Assembly (NCBI GenBank): GCA_024638625.1
Contig: JAHEJY010000005.1
Location: 1-47,449, forward strand
Direction of reading: 5' to 3'
Length of the DNA: 47,449 nucleotides
Source: Actinomycetes bacterium
GTDB lineage: Bacteria; Actinomycetota; Acidimicrobiia; Spongiisociales; SHLN01
Under the pieces are notes generated by a model. It worked only from the letters and a program-made list of their open reading frames with translations. It was not told where the DNA came from and did not search any database. Below are positions 38,724-47,256 of the stretch, piece by piece (position 1 is the stretch's first letter; the number at the start of each line of letters is the position of its first letter). A program made the translations under genes and the position numbers.

Positions 38724-39739
38724 CTCTCGAGGACCCGGGCGACTGCCCGGCGATCGATGATGCCGACGGTGACGCCATCCGCGTCCACCACGGCCATGGG
38801 CTCGGATCGAATCAGCAATGACGGCAAGATCGATTCAATCGACGCGGAGGCTGCAACGTGGTCGGGATGAACGAGGTCTCCGTTTGCAGATTCCATTACG
38901 TCTGCCGCTGTGAGCACTTTTGCTTTCGGCACGTCCTTGGTGAACTCCGCTACATAGTCGGTAGCCGGGTTCGTGATGAGCTCGGCGGCGGTGCCGATCT
39001 GGTCGAGGGCACCATCTTTCATGATGGCGATGCGATCTCCCAATTTGATGGCTTCGGCGAAGTCGTGTGTGATGAACACGATCGTGCGGTGCATCTGCTC
39101 CTGGAGTCGCAACAGCTCGTCTTGCATGTCCCGGCGGATGAGCGGATCGAGCGCGGAGAAAGGTTCGTCGAAAAAGAGGAGCTGCGGGTCGACGGCCAGA
39201 GCGCGAGCGAGGCCAACCCGTTGTTGCATGCCGCCCGACAGTTGCTGTGGATAGTGATCGCCCCAGCCGTCGAGCCCGACCACGTCGAGAACCTCGAGCG
39301 CCCGTTCGGCCCGGTCCTGCTTCTTCATCCCCTGGATCTCCAACCCGTATGCCACGTTGTCGAGAACCCTCCGGTGTGGCAACAGGCCGAAGTGCTGAAA
39401 CACCATCGACATCTTGTCCCGGCGGACCCCCCGCAACTCGCTCTCACTCATGCTGGTCAGGTCTGTGCCATCGAGTTGGATCGACCCCTCCGTGACGGGC
39501 GTCAACTGGGCGATGCAGCGGATCAAGGTCGATTTACCGCTGCCGGACAGTCCCATGACCACGAAGGTTTCTCCCCAGTCGACATCGAAGGTGACGTCGT
39601 GGACTCCGACCGTGCAGCCGGTGCCACTCAGAATCTCGGCCCGGCTGGCGCCCTGACGGGCCATCTCGAGCGCCCGGTCCGGTTTCGTTCCGAACACCTT
39701 CCAAACGCCTTTGAGTTCCAGGCACGATGCATTGGCCAT
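38720..39739 (-). CDS. proV: Glycine-betaine/proline ABC ATPase
   Basis: ATPase of 339 residues with Walker A GLSGSGKST, signature LSGGMQQR, Walker B LLFFDEPFSALD and switch His in VFITHDFAEA. The N-terminal 'GVWKVFGTKPDRALEMARQGASRAEILSGTGCTVGVHDVTFDV' is the ProV/OpuAA insertion seen in osmoprotectant transporters. A C-terminal CBS-like domain (about residues 270-339) could sense ionic strength. Only one CBS unit is evident. A TAGATT box lies six bases before the ATG. Confidence 0.93.
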   Translation of the reverse strand: MANASCLELKGVWKVFGTKPDRALEMARQGASRAEILSGTGCTVGVHDVTFDVDWGETFVVMGLSGSGKSTLIRCIAQLTPVTEGSIQLDGTDLTSMSESELRGVRRDKMSMVFQHFGLLPHRRVLDNVAYGLEIQGMKKQDRAERALEVLDVVGLDGWGDHYPQQLSGGMQQRVGLARALAVDPQLLFFDEPFSALDPLIRRDMQDELLRLQEQMHRTIVFITHDFAEAIKLGDRIAIMKDGALDQIGTAAELITNPATDYVAEFTKDVPKAKVLTAADVMESANGDLVHPDHVAASASIESILPSLLIRSEPMAVVDADGVTVGIIDRRAVARVLER

Positions 39740-39745
39740 GATCGC

Positions 39746-39751
39746 AATCTA
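39746..39751 (-). promoter_or_regulatory. Leaderless -10 box of proV
   Basis: TAGATT on the minus strand, six bases (GCGATC) before the proV ATG. It lies in the 73-bp gap divergent from the substrate-binding protein gene. Confidence 0.55.
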
Positions 39752-39812
39752 GCCTCTGGTCTATCGGCGATTTCAGTGCTGTGAAGCGGGTCGCCGCAAA
39801 AAGGAGAATCTC

Positions 39813-40799
39813 ATGAAGAAACTATCCGCCCTGCTGCTGGCGCTGGCCCTGGTGGCCGCTGCCTGCGGAGGGGACGAAGGCACTACTGAGACGACGGAAA
39901 CCGGCGGAGCCGGGGGTGGCGTAGACGGCGACAAGCCCACGATCAACCTCATTGTGAATCCATGGACGGCGTCGCGTATGAACGTAGAGGTCGCCAAGAT
40001 CATCATCGAAGAAGAGCTCGGTTACCCGGTGGAAAGCACTGAGGTAAACGAAAACGATGCCATGTTCACGGGTATGGCTGATGGAACATTGGATGCAGTG
40101 CTCGAGATCTGGCCATCCGGAATCACAGATGCGGAACGCACGTACTACGACGATGGCTCTGTCGTAGACCTCGGTGAGCTCGGCGCGGTCGGAAAGATCG
40201 GCTGGTTCGTGCCGAGCTACGTGATCGACGAGCATCCGGAGCTCGCGACCTGGGAGGGTTTTGCGGATCCGGCGCTGGCTGGGCTGTTCGCCACAGCCGA
40301 GACCGGTGACAATGGGCGTTTCCTCGGAACCGATCCGTCGTACTCGCAATATGACGAGCAGATCATCGAGAATCTGGGTCTGCCGCTCGAGGTGGTGTTC
40401 TCCGGTTCGGAGCCCGCCACGGTCGCAGAGGTAGAGGCCAGGGTTGCGGCCCAGGAACCTCTGGTTCTGTACTGGTGGACGCCGACCGCGGCGGTCGCAA
40501 AGTTCGATCTCGTCAACGTCGAACTGCCGGCCTATACCGAAGACTGCGGTGCCAGTGCGGCGGCCGGTGACGGCGGTGTCGATTGCGACTATCCAGAGGA
40601 TGTGATCGTCAAGGCTGCATCAGCCAAACTGGAGGAGAAGGCACCTGACGTGTTCGCCTTCCTACAAAACTTCAAGATCACGACGGATGACCAACTGTCG
40701 ATGCTCCCTCCCGTGGAGATCGATGGCGACGACCCGGCCGCGGTGGCAGCCACGTGGGTCGCCGAAAACGAATCAGTCTGGAAAGCCTGGCTCGTCTAA
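39813..40799 (+). CDS. proX: Glycine-betaine-type substrate-binding lipoprotein
   Basis: Solute-binding lipoprotein of 328 residues. Lipobox AAAC is followed by a Gly/Thr/Glu-rich linker. The mature part begins 'PTINLIVNPWTASRMNVEVAKIIIEEELGYPVESTEV' and contains 'TLDAVLEIWPSGI', 'PLVLYWWTPTAAVAKFDL' and 'VAATWVAENESVWKAWL', with several Trp/Tyr residues suited to an aromatic cage for quaternary amines. It is divergent from proV and would serve that importer. A strong ribosome site (AAAGGAGAA) precedes the ATG. Confidence 0.88.
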   Translation: MKKLSALLLALALVAAACGGDEGTTETTETGGAGGGVDGDKPTINLIVNPWTASRMNVEVAKIIIEEELGYPVESTEVNENDAMFTGMADGTLDAVLEIWPSGITDAERTYYDDGSVVDLGELGAVGKIGWFVPSYVIDEHPELATWEGFADPALAGLFATAETGDNGRFLGTDPSYSQYDEQIIENLGLPLEVVFSGSEPATVAEVEARVAAQEPLVLYWWTPTAAVAKFDLVNVELPAYTEDCGASAAAGDGGVDCDYPEDVIVKAASAKLEEKAPDVFAFLQNFKITTDDQLSMLPPVEIDGDDPAAVAATWVAENESVWKAWLV

Positions 40800-40808
40800 C
40801 CATCTCAT

Positions 40809-40853
40809 ACCCAGGGTTCTAGGTGGCGGAAACCGCCACCTAGAACCCTGGGT
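40809..40853. terminator. Perfect 21-bp hairpin between convergent genes
   Basis: The arm at 40809-40829 (ACCCAGGG...GGTGGCGG) and the arm at 40833-40853 are exact reverse complements with a 3-base loop (AAA). It lies between the ends of proX and the dehydrogenase gene. There is no T-run on either side. A bidirectional terminator or structured RNA end is likely. Confidence 0.7.
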
Positions 40854-40864
40854 TCGCGCGATCT

Positions 40865-41716
40865 CTAGTACTCGTAGAAGCCTTGGCCGGTTTTGCGGCC
40901 CAGTAGGCCGGCGTCGACCATGCGGCGTAGGAGCGGGGGAGCCGCGTAGAACGGGTCGCCGAATTCGGCGTAGAGAACCTCCTGTACGAAGAGCATGGTG
41001 TCCAGCCCGATGAAATCGGCCAGCTCCAACGGTCCCATCGGATGATTGGCTCCCAGCTTCATCCCGTTGTCGATGTCCTCGGCCGAGGCGAATCCTTCTT
41101 CATACATCTTGATCGCGTTCACGATGTAGGGAACCAGGAGGTAGTTGACGATGAAACCGGCTCGATCCTTGGACAGGATCATCTTCTTGCCGAGTTGCTC
41201 CCCGAGTGCTCGTGCTTTCTCGACCGTGTCGTCTGACGTCTTCAGCGACCGTACGAGTTCCAGAAGCGCCATCACCGGGACCGGATTGAAGAAATGGGTG
41301 CCGATCACCTTGTCCGGTCGGTCGGTCTGAGCCGCGAGCTTGATGATTGGGATCGAACTGGTGTTGGAAGCGAGGATCGCCGCCGGGTCGTCCACCGTGG
41401 CGTCGAGCTTGGCAAACAGGTCTTCTTTCAATTCCAGGTTTTCGACGATGGCCTCGATGACGAATTGGCGGTCGGCCAGCTCTTCGGGTTCGGTGCTGAA
41501 TCGCAGACGTGCGAGCGTCGCATCCGCATCATCACGTGAGATCTTGTCGCGCGACACCGCCTTCTCCAGGCTCGCGATTATTCGTCTCTGGGACTTCTCC
41601 GCAATCTCTGGTGCCGCCTCGACGATCACGACGTCGATGCCGGCCTTGGCGGCAACCTCGCCGATTCCGCTGCCCATCTGACCCCCGCCAACGATTCCAA
41701 GGCGCTCAGTCGTCAT
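40865..41716 (-). CDS. 3-hydroxybutyryl-CoA dehydrogenase
   Basis: NAD(P)-dependent 3-hydroxyacyl-CoA dehydrogenase of 283 residues, the single-domain-pair size of Hbd/PaaH/FadB2 proteins. The dinucleotide fold is 'LGIVGGGQMGSGIGEVAAKAGIDVVIVE'. The catalytic His is in 'VIGTHFFNPVPVMALLELV', and the C-terminal domain has 'DRAGFIVNYLLVPYIVNAIKMYEEG', 'LGANHPMGPLELADFIGLD' and 'GRKTGQGFYEY'. It may serve butyrate, polyhydroxybutyrate or fatty-acid metabolism. The start overlaps the VOC gene by 11 bases, so it is in the fumC unit. Confidence 0.93.
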   Translation of the reverse strand: MTTERLGIVGGGQMGSGIGEVAAKAGIDVVIVEAAPEIAEKSQRRIIASLEKAVSRDKISRDDADATLARLRFSTEPEELADRQFVIEAIVENLELKEDLFAKLDATVDDPAAILASNTSSIPIIKLAAQTDRPDKVIGTHFFNPVPVMALLELVRSLKTSDDTVEKARALGEQLGKKMILSKDRAGFIVNYLLVPYIVNAIKMYEEGFASAEDIDNGMKLGANHPMGPLELADFIGLDTMLFVQEVLYAEFGDPFYAAPPLLRRMVDAGLLGRKTGQGFYEY

Positions 41717-42077
41717 TTGCGTCCTTTGGTTGAGCGAAGTGGATCAGAACTCCTGAGGGGTCCCAAACATGGGTGACAAGCGCGTATTCCTCATCGTGGA
41801 TCGCTTTGGTTTTCAAGCCGAAGTCCTCCGCAACCTGTCCCGCCCGCGATTCCCAGGCTTCGATGTCGTCAACCGTCACGTGGATCATGAAGTTCCACGC
41901 CCAGTCTTTGACGTAGAAGTCCTGGAGGTAGATACGGTGGCCACCCAGCTCCAACTCGGCAAGAGAGCGGTCGTCTGCCAGCCACAGCTGTTTCCATCCC
42001 AGGGCTAGATAGAAGTCGAGGGATCGCTGAAAGTCCTGGGCCGGTACAAAGACCTTTACATCGATTACGTCAGCCAA
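41706..42077 (-). CDS. VOC (glyoxalase/bleomycin-resistance) family protein
   Basis: Small metal-binding-fold protein of 123 residues with one vicinal-oxygen-chelate module pair: 'VKVFVPAQDFQRSLDFYLALGWKQLWLADDRSLAELELGGHRIYLQDFYVKDWAWNFMIHVTVDDIEAWESRA' and the closing 'VTHVWDPSGVLIHFAQP'. The usual His and Glu positions can be guessed, but the substrate cannot. It overlaps fumC and the dehydrogenase gene. Confidence 0.88.
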   Translation of the reverse strand: MADVIDVKVFVPAQDFQRSLDFYLALGWKQLWLADDRSLAELELGGHRIYLQDFYVKDWAWNFMIHVTVDDIEAWESRAGQVAEDFGLKTKAIHDEEYALVTHVWDPSGVLIHFAQPKDANDD

Positions 42078-43458
42078 TGATGCCTCCTCTGGTCATTGCC
42101 TCGATGTCGAGGGCAGCGTCGAGTTCTTCTTCTGTTAGGTCGGTCAGCTCTGCAGCCACCTCTCTCACGCCCCGGTCGGAAGCGAAGGCTTCCTTGGCGA
42201 TCCGGGCGGCAGCGTCATAGCCGATCTTGGGAGCGAGTGAGGTAATGATGATGATGGATCGCTCGACCAGCTCGGTGTTGCGATCCTCGTCTGCTTCGAT
42301 GCCGTCGATGCAGCGCTCGCGCAGCGTGTTCGATGCGGCGCTGAGCAGGCCGATGCTTTCGAGAAGATTGTGCGCCATCATCGGCATCATTACGTTCAGT
42401 TCGAAATTGCCGTTGGCTCCGCCCCAGGTGATCGCGGTGTCGTTGCCGATGACGTGGGCGGCCACCTGCATGGTCATCTCGGGGATCACGGGATTCACCT
42501 TGCCAGGCATGATCGATGAACCGGGCTGCAAGGAAGGGAGCCGGATCTCGGCGATGCCGGTCCGGGGCCCGGAGCTCAGCCAGCGCAGGTCGTTGACGAT
42601 CTTGAACATCGCCTGGGCCACGGTTTTCAGGGCTCCACTGGCGAACACGACGGCGTCTTTGGCGGCCTGCGCCTCGAAGTGATTGTCGGCTTCCCGAAAG
42701 GGATATCCGGTCGCTTTCGCAATACCGGCGATCACGCTGGGGGCGAATTCGGGGCGGGCGTTGAGTCCGGTGCCGACCGCCGAACCCCCGAGGGCGAGCT
42801 CTTCCAAAGCCGGGAGCGCGGACTCAACCCGCTCCTTCCCTTTCGATATCTGGGCTGCATAGCCGCTGAACTCTTGGCCCAGCGTGACAGGGGTGGCGTC
42901 CATGAGATGAGTTCGGCCCGATTTGACAATGCCGTCAAACTCTTCTGCTTTGACGGAGAGCGACGTCGAGAGTGCACCGAGAGCCGGCAGCAAATCTTGC
43001 CTGATAGCTGCGACGGCGGCAATGTGGATGGCGCTGGGGATGACGTCATTGGACGATTGGCCCTGGTTGACGTGATCGTTCGGGTGCACCAGCCGATCCC
43101 CGAGGTCGCCGCCCATGATCTGACTGGCTCGATTGGCGATGACCTCATTGGCGTTGGTATTGGTAGACGTTCCGGACCCGGTCTGAAAGATGTCGAGCAC
43201 GAACTGGCTGTCGTGTGAGCCTGCCATGACCTCGTCGGCGGCGGCGATAATGGCGTCTCCCTGCTCGGGAGTCACCACCCCGAGGCCTTTGTTGACGCTC
43301 GCCGCCTCCCGTTTCAGCAAACCAAGCGCCCAGATGAAACGCCGACCAAAGCGAAGCTCCGAGATTGGAAAGTTCTCGACGGCCCGCTGGGTCGACGCAC
43401 CGTACAGGGCATCGTCGGGAACCTGCAGTTCGCCCATCGAATCCCGTTCGATCCTCAC
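42070..43458 (-). CDS. fumC: Class II fumarate hydratase
   Basis: Fumarase of 462 residues interconverting fumarate and malate in the TCA cycle. The start is GTG at 43458, six bases after an AAAGGA ribosome site; the ORF track start at 43755 is an unsupported extension. Conserved blocks are 'QTGSGTSTNTNANEVIANRA', 'HPNDHVNQGQSSNDVIPSAIHIA', 'KSGRTHLMDATPVTLGQEFSGY' and the signature 'GSSIMPGKVNPVIPEM'. A TAAAGT box lies about 28 bases upstream. It heads the fumC, VOC, hydroxyacyl-CoA dehydrogenase unit. Confidence 0.96.
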   Translation of the reverse strand: MRIERDSMGELQVPDDALYGASTQRAVENFPISELRFGRRFIWALGLLKREAASVNKGLGVVTPEQGDAIIAAADEVMAGSHDSQFVLDIFQTGSGTSTNTNANEVIANRASQIMGGDLGDRLVHPNDHVNQGQSSNDVIPSAIHIAAVAAIRQDLLPALGALSTSLSVKAEEFDGIVKSGRTHLMDATPVTLGQEFSGYAAQISKGKERVESALPALEELALGGSAVGTGLNARPEFAPSVIAGIAKATGYPFREADNHFEAQAAKDAVVFASGALKTVAQAMFKIVNDLRWLSSGPRTGIAEIRLPSLQPGSSIMPGKVNPVIPEMTMQVAAHVIGNDTAITWGGANGNFELNVMMPMMAHNLLESIGLLSAASNTLRERCIDGIEADEDRNTELVERSIIIITSLAPKIGYDAAARIAKEAFASDRGVREVAAELTDLTEEELDAALDIEAMTRGGIIG

Positions 43459-43551
43459 GGTTGTCCTTTCAACGTGCCGTACGTCACGAACTTTAGACGT
43501 CGGCACGATGGGAGTCGCAGGGCAATGCGCCGGTCGGTAAGGTCCGTCGCC

Positions 43552-44313
43552 ATGGAACACACTGCAAATTCTCGCCTTGACGCCAGGACCGTGATCGTGA
43601 CCGGGGGGAGCCGGGGAATTGGCCTTGCGATTGCTCGAGCTGTCGCTGACGCAGGTGCGAACGTCGTCGTGGCTTCGCGCAAGCAAGAAGGTGTTGATGC
43701 GGCTGCCGAGGAGATCCGGTCGGCCGGCGGATCGGTCCTGGCTGTTGCCGCTCACATGGGTGACCCCGGCGCCGTTACCGCTCTGTTCGAAAAAGCGCGC
43801 GCTGAGTTCGGAACCGTTGACGGTTTGGTCAACAATGCCGCAACCAATCCCTACTTCGGACCGATGTTGGCCATCGAGGATGGTGCGTTCGATAAGACCA
43901 TCGAGGTCAACCTCAAAGGTCCACTGTTGGCAATCCGAGCATTCGCATCTCAGGGGAGTCCGGGATCAATTGTGAACATTGCCTCGATTGCCGGCATGCG
44001 GGCTGCTCCCTTGCAGGGTGTCTACGGAATGACCAAGGCGGCCCTGATTTCGATGACACAAACTCTGGCACACGAACTGGGCGGTGCCGGAATACGGGTG
44101 AACGCAATCTGCCCCGGTCTTGTCGAAACACGTTTCGCCCAAGCGCTGATCGACAACGAAGAAATTCGGGACATGGTCAACGAGAAGTCAGCCCTCAAGC
44201 GCCACGGCCAGCCAGTCGAGATCGCAGGCGCAGCCGTCTACTTACTGTCGGACGCTTCGAGCTTCATGACGGGCCAGTCCATGGTGATCGACGGCGGTTC
44301 GACTGCGAACTGA
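43552..44313 (+). CDS. SDR family oxidoreductase
   Basis: Short-chain dehydrogenase of 253 residues from the ATG at 43552; the track start at 43474 is an upstream frame extension. Motifs: TGGSRGIG for NAD(P), NNAA, 'IVNIASIAGM' with the catalytic Ser, and YGMTK with the Tyr and Lys. 'GAGIRVNAICPGLVETRFAQAL' and a terminal 'GQSMVIDGGSTAN' are typical of FabG-like members. A TAAGGT box eight bases before the ATG may be its promoter. Substrate unknown. Confidence 0.92.
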   Translation: MEHTANSRLDARTVIVTGGSRGIGLAIARAVADAGANVVVASRKQEGVDAAAEEIRSAGGSVLAVAAHMGDPGAVTALFEKARAEFGTVDGLVNNAATNPYFGPMLAIEDGAFDKTIEVNLKGPLLAIRAFASQGSPGSIVNIASIAGMRAAPLQGVYGMTKAALISMTQTLAHELGGAGIRVNAICPGLVETRFAQALIDNEEIRDMVNEKSALKRHGQPVEIAGAAVYLLSDASSFMTGQSMVIDGGSTAN

Positions 44314-44335
44314 ACGCGAAGTCCGAAGCGATTCA

Positions 44336-44504
44336 GCAGTGGTCCCCTGGCGTGAGCAACCGGGGTTGCCAAGCCGGGCTAGGGAAACGTCCTTCGCGTA
44401 AAACCTCTCTCGTGACGTTCGAGAAAACTCAAAATCCTCCAACCCCCTCTCCGGCCTTCAGCCTCCGAGCGGAACCTTCCCCCCATCTCCGATGGGGACC
44501 ATTG
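44336..44504. repeat. Inverted-arm repeat element, copy B (diverged)
   Basis: Noncoding, about 170 bp. The right arm read in reverse is TGGTCCCC, a hairpin CCCCATCGGAGATGGGG, GGAAGGTTCCGC, then GGAGAGGGGG, matching the order in copies A and C. The left end has GTGGTCCCC but is otherwise diverged. It lies between the SDR and the end of the DUF4126 gene. Confidence 0.6.
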
Positions 44505-44524
44505 GTAGTACATCAAGGTCAGGT

Positions 44525-45103
44525 CTAGGCGACCGACGGCTCCGGTCTGTCCTTGTGTCGCAATCTTCGGATCCAGCGCCAGACGAGATAGATGAACAGG
44601 AGCAACAGGATGGCCAACAATATCGGCGCGAGTACGGCCAGGATCGACGCGAAGGTTGCCAGCACGTCCTCGGCGGCGCTGACCGGGGTGTTGCCAATGC
44701 CCGCCGTCGTGGCGGTTACCGCGGGTCGCACGACAGTCGATTTGGTGGCGTGTACCCCACCGGACACCAGGAGACCTGCGATCACGGCGACCGCCGGATT
44801 GAGCTCGGCAGCTGAGGTGGAGGCAACGAATACGAGGGCGCCGGCTGTCGGACGGACGAAGGTCTGAATGGCATCGTTGACGTGGTTGATTGCCGGCACT
44901 TTGTCGGCCACTACCTCGATGGCCGTCAACACACCGAGCACGGCGAGCACAGCCGGATTCGACACGATGTCGTACGGGCCCGAGAGCTCCAGCAGGTCCG
45001 TGAATCGGTTCATCAGTCCCACCACCAACAACGGGATATAGGCGTTCAACCCGGCCGAGGCAGATAGGCCGAAGGCGGAGAAGATTCCGGTGAGCAGCTC
45101 CAT
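44525..45103 (-). CDS. DUF4126 family membrane protein
   Basis: Membrane protein of 192 residues of the DUF4126 family, function unknown. It starts 'LTGIFSAFGLSASAGLNAYIPLLVVGLMNRF', the recognisable family opening, followed by 'TAIEVVADKVPAINHVNDAIQTFVRPTAGALVFVAS' and three to four more hydrophobic segments. A strongly hydrophobic helix (LAPILLAILLLLFIYLVWRW) ends the protein before a basic tail. A TACGCT box lies ten bases before the ATG. Confidence 0.85.
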   Translation of the reverse strand: MELLTGIFSAFGLSASAGLNAYIPLLVVGLMNRFTDLLELSGPYDIVSNPAVLAVLGVLTAIEVVADKVPAINHVNDAIQTFVRPTAGALVFVASTSAAELNPAVAVIAGLLVSGGVHATKSTVVRPAVTATTAGIGNTPVSAAEDVLATFASILAVLAPILLAILLLLFIYLVWRWIRRLRHKDRPEPSVA

Positions 45104-45138
45104 TCGATCCGAGAGCGTACTCGGCCAAGAGCCGGGCC

Positions 45139-45144
45139 TAGGCT
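45139..45144 (+). promoter_or_regulatory. Leaderless -10 box of the EamA transporter gene
   Basis: TAGGCT followed by six bases (CGCTCC) and the ATG at 45151. It lies in the 47-bp divergent gap from the DUF4126 gene. Confidence 0.6.
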
Positions 45145-45150
45145 CGCTCC

Positions 45151-46068
45151 ATGGTTACCGCTGTCATGCGTGCCCTGGTCGGTGAAGCCGAGCTCAACTA
45201 CCGCCAGGGAGCCGGGGTCGTTCTCGTGGCGGGAGTCATGTTCAGTTTCACAGCGCTGCTGTTTCGAGCCCTCGACGATGCCAACGACTGGCAGTTCCTC
45301 ACGATACGCGGCGGGTCCACGGCGTTGGTGTTGCTCCTCGTCGCATATATCCGCCGCAACAAACGCCCGGTTCATTTCGACCAGATCGATGGCAAGGTGG
45401 TGCTCGCAGGTCTGCTCATTGCTGCGATGTCCATCCTGTTCATCCTTGCCCTGGCCCGAACCACGGCAGCACTCACGACGTTTCTTTTGGCGGCCGCACC
45501 GTTCTTCGGAGCTCTGTTCGGGCGTTTGTTTCTCAAGGAGGCCGTTTCGATGATCACAGTCGCAGCCATGCTTGCCGCAATGAGCGGGGTTGCCGTCATG
45601 GTCGGGTTCGGCATCGAGGCCGGTCAAACCACCGGGGTCTTATTCGCGGCTCTGATTCCGGTGGTGCTCGGTTTGTACAACGTGCTGCTTCGTTCGAAGG
45701 GGAGCTCTGTGGATCCGATCCTGCCGGCCATCATTGCGGGTACCGCACTTGTTGTTGTCGCAGCCGGGGTGTCTTTGACAACGGTCGGACTGGCGTTGAG
45801 CGCGAAGGATATGCTGCTCGGATTCGCTGCAGGTGGCGTCGTCCTGGGGGTCGGGCTTCCTTTGTTCAACCTCGGCCACCGCTCAGTCCCGACTGCACAA
45901 GTCTCTCTCCTCAACCTGTCCGAGATCGTGCTGGCGCCCCTCTGGGTGTGGATCTGGCCAGGGGAAGTTCCGTCCGTCGGCACCCTCATCGGCGGCGCAA
46001 TTGTCCTGGCAGCTGTCGTCTTTCTCGTCGTCGCATCGGATCGAGCTATCAGGCTTGCGGCCCGATAG
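45151..46068 (+). CDS. EamA/DMT-family transporter
   Basis: Integral membrane protein of 305 residues with about ten hydrophobic helices forming two EamA repeats. The first repeat starts 'GVVLVAGVMFSFTALLFRALDDANDWQFLTIRGGSTALVLLL' and ends with 'LLAAAPFFGALFGRLFLKEAVSMITVAAMLAAMSGVAVMVG'. The second covers about residues 165-300 and closes with 'NLSEIVLAPLWVWIWPGEVPSVGTLIGGAIVLAAVVFLV'. Members export amino acids, sugars or other metabolites; the cargo is not evident. A hydrolase gene follows 27 bases later on the same strand. Confidence 0.9.
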   Translation: MVTAVMRALVGEAELNYRQGAGVVLVAGVMFSFTALLFRALDDANDWQFLTIRGGSTALVLLLVAYIRRNKRPVHFDQIDGKVVLAGLLIAAMSILFILALARTTAALTTFLLAAAPFFGALFGRLFLKEAVSMITVAAMLAAMSGVAVMVGFGIEAGQTTGVLFAALIPVVLGLYNVLLRSKGSSVDPILPAIIAGTALVVVAAGVSLTTVGLALSAKDMLLGFAAGGVVLGVGLPLFNLGHRSVPTAQVSLLNLSEIVLAPLWVWIWPGEVPSVGTLIGGAIVLAAVVFLVVASDRAIRLAAR

Positions 46069-46095
46069 CGGCCACGGTCGACAATACTTGCCGCC

Positions 46096-47256
46096 GTGAT
46101 CACGGCCCTCTTCTTCATTGTGAGCTTCGTTTCGGGGTTGCTCACCTACAACGCCCTACGCAAGCGTTCCCTGTGGCTCCTGGCGCTCGTCATCGGTGAG
46201 TTTCCGATTCACCATCTCGTTCTGCAAGGTTTGTTGACGGCTGGCTTCTTGGCACTTGGTGCGGTCCGGGGCTTTCTCGGCTGGTTTGCGCTCGGTCTGA
46301 TGTCCTTCTCGCTGCTGGGGCTGTTGTGGCTGGCTTACCGTGCCACGAGAGCAAAGCGGGTTGTCGAAGGGGTGCTCGAAGAGGCCGGAGTTCAACTCAA
46401 CGGCGAGGTACCTCATGCAGTAAGCGATGTCGTCCTCATCAATCCCCGGCTTCCGGTTGAGGTCGAAGAACTCGTAGACCTCTCTTACGGACCGCACGAA
46501 CGTCATCGACTCGACCTGCATCGCCCGCGATCGTTTTCGGAACCTCTCCCGATGTTGGTGCAGATACACGGTGGCGGCTGGCGACGGGGGAGCCGGGAGA
46601 CTCAAGGCCGGCCGCTCGTCCATCACATGGCCGAGTTGGGATGGCTCTGCGCGAGTATCGACTATCGGCTGAGTCCGGAGGCGACATTTCCTGACCACCT
46701 CGAAGACGTCAAGCGTGCGATCGGCTGGCTGCGCGCCAATGCCGGAGAATGGGGTGGCGACCCTTCCTACGTTGCGGTCACCGGAGGCTCGGCGGGGGGT
46801 CATCTGGCTGCGCTCGCGGCGCTTTCCGGAGGTGAGCCGCTTCTCCAACCCGGGTTCGAAGCTATGGATACATCAGTGCAGGCCTGCGTCCCTCTGTACG
46901 GAATCCACGATCTGCTCGACCGACACCGGGTTCGGTATCCGTGGCCGTTCGTGGAGGCAATCGTGATGAAAGTATCGCCCGAGCACGATCCGGAGGCATG
47001 GGACCGGGCTTCACCGCTCACGCGCGTCACCCCGGAGGCCCCGCCCTTCTTCGTATTGCACGGATCACACGACTTTTTGGTACCACCACTCGAATCGCAA
47101 CTCTTCGTCAAAGCGTTGTCCGAGGTCTCGAGCAATCCGGTTCTCTACGCCGAGATACCGGGAGCCACCCACGGCTTCGACGCCCGCCACTCCATCCGTA
47201 GCCGCCACGTAGTCCACGCCATCGAATCATTCCTGAGCCACCACGCCCACACATAG
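46096..47256 (+). CDS. Membrane-anchored alpha/beta hydrolase (esterase)
   Basis: Carboxylesterase-like protein of 386 residues starting with GTG. Two to three hydrophobic segments fill about residues 1-90. The hydrolase domain then has the oxyanion-hole motif 'QIHGGGWRRGS', nucleophile Ser in 'VTGGSAGGHLAALAAL', catalytic Asp in 'FFVLHGSHDFLVPP' and His in 'PGATHGFD', a complete triad of the hormone-sensitive-lipase-like kind. It likely cleaves a lipid or ester near the membrane. The stop codon TAG at 47254-47256 overlaps the first bases of repeat copy C. Confidence 0.9.
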   Translation: MITALFFIVSFVSGLLTYNALRKRSLWLLALVIGEFPIHHLVLQGLLTAGFLALGAVRGFLGWFALGLMSFSLLGLLWLAYRATRAKRVVEGVLEEAGVQLNGEVPHAVSDVVLINPRLPVEVEELVDLSYGPHERHRLDLHRPRSFSEPLPMLVQIHGGGWRRGSRETQGRPLVHHMAELGWLCASIDYRLSPEATFPDHLEDVKRAIGWLRANAGEWGGDPSYVAVTGGSAGGHLAALAALSGGEPLLQPGFEAMDTSVQACVPLYGIHDLLDRHRVRYPWPFVEAIVMKVSPEHDPEAWDRASPLTRVTPEAPPFFVLHGSHDFLVPPLESQLFVKALSEVSSNPVLYAEIPGATHGFDARHSIRSRHVVHAIESFLSHHAHT

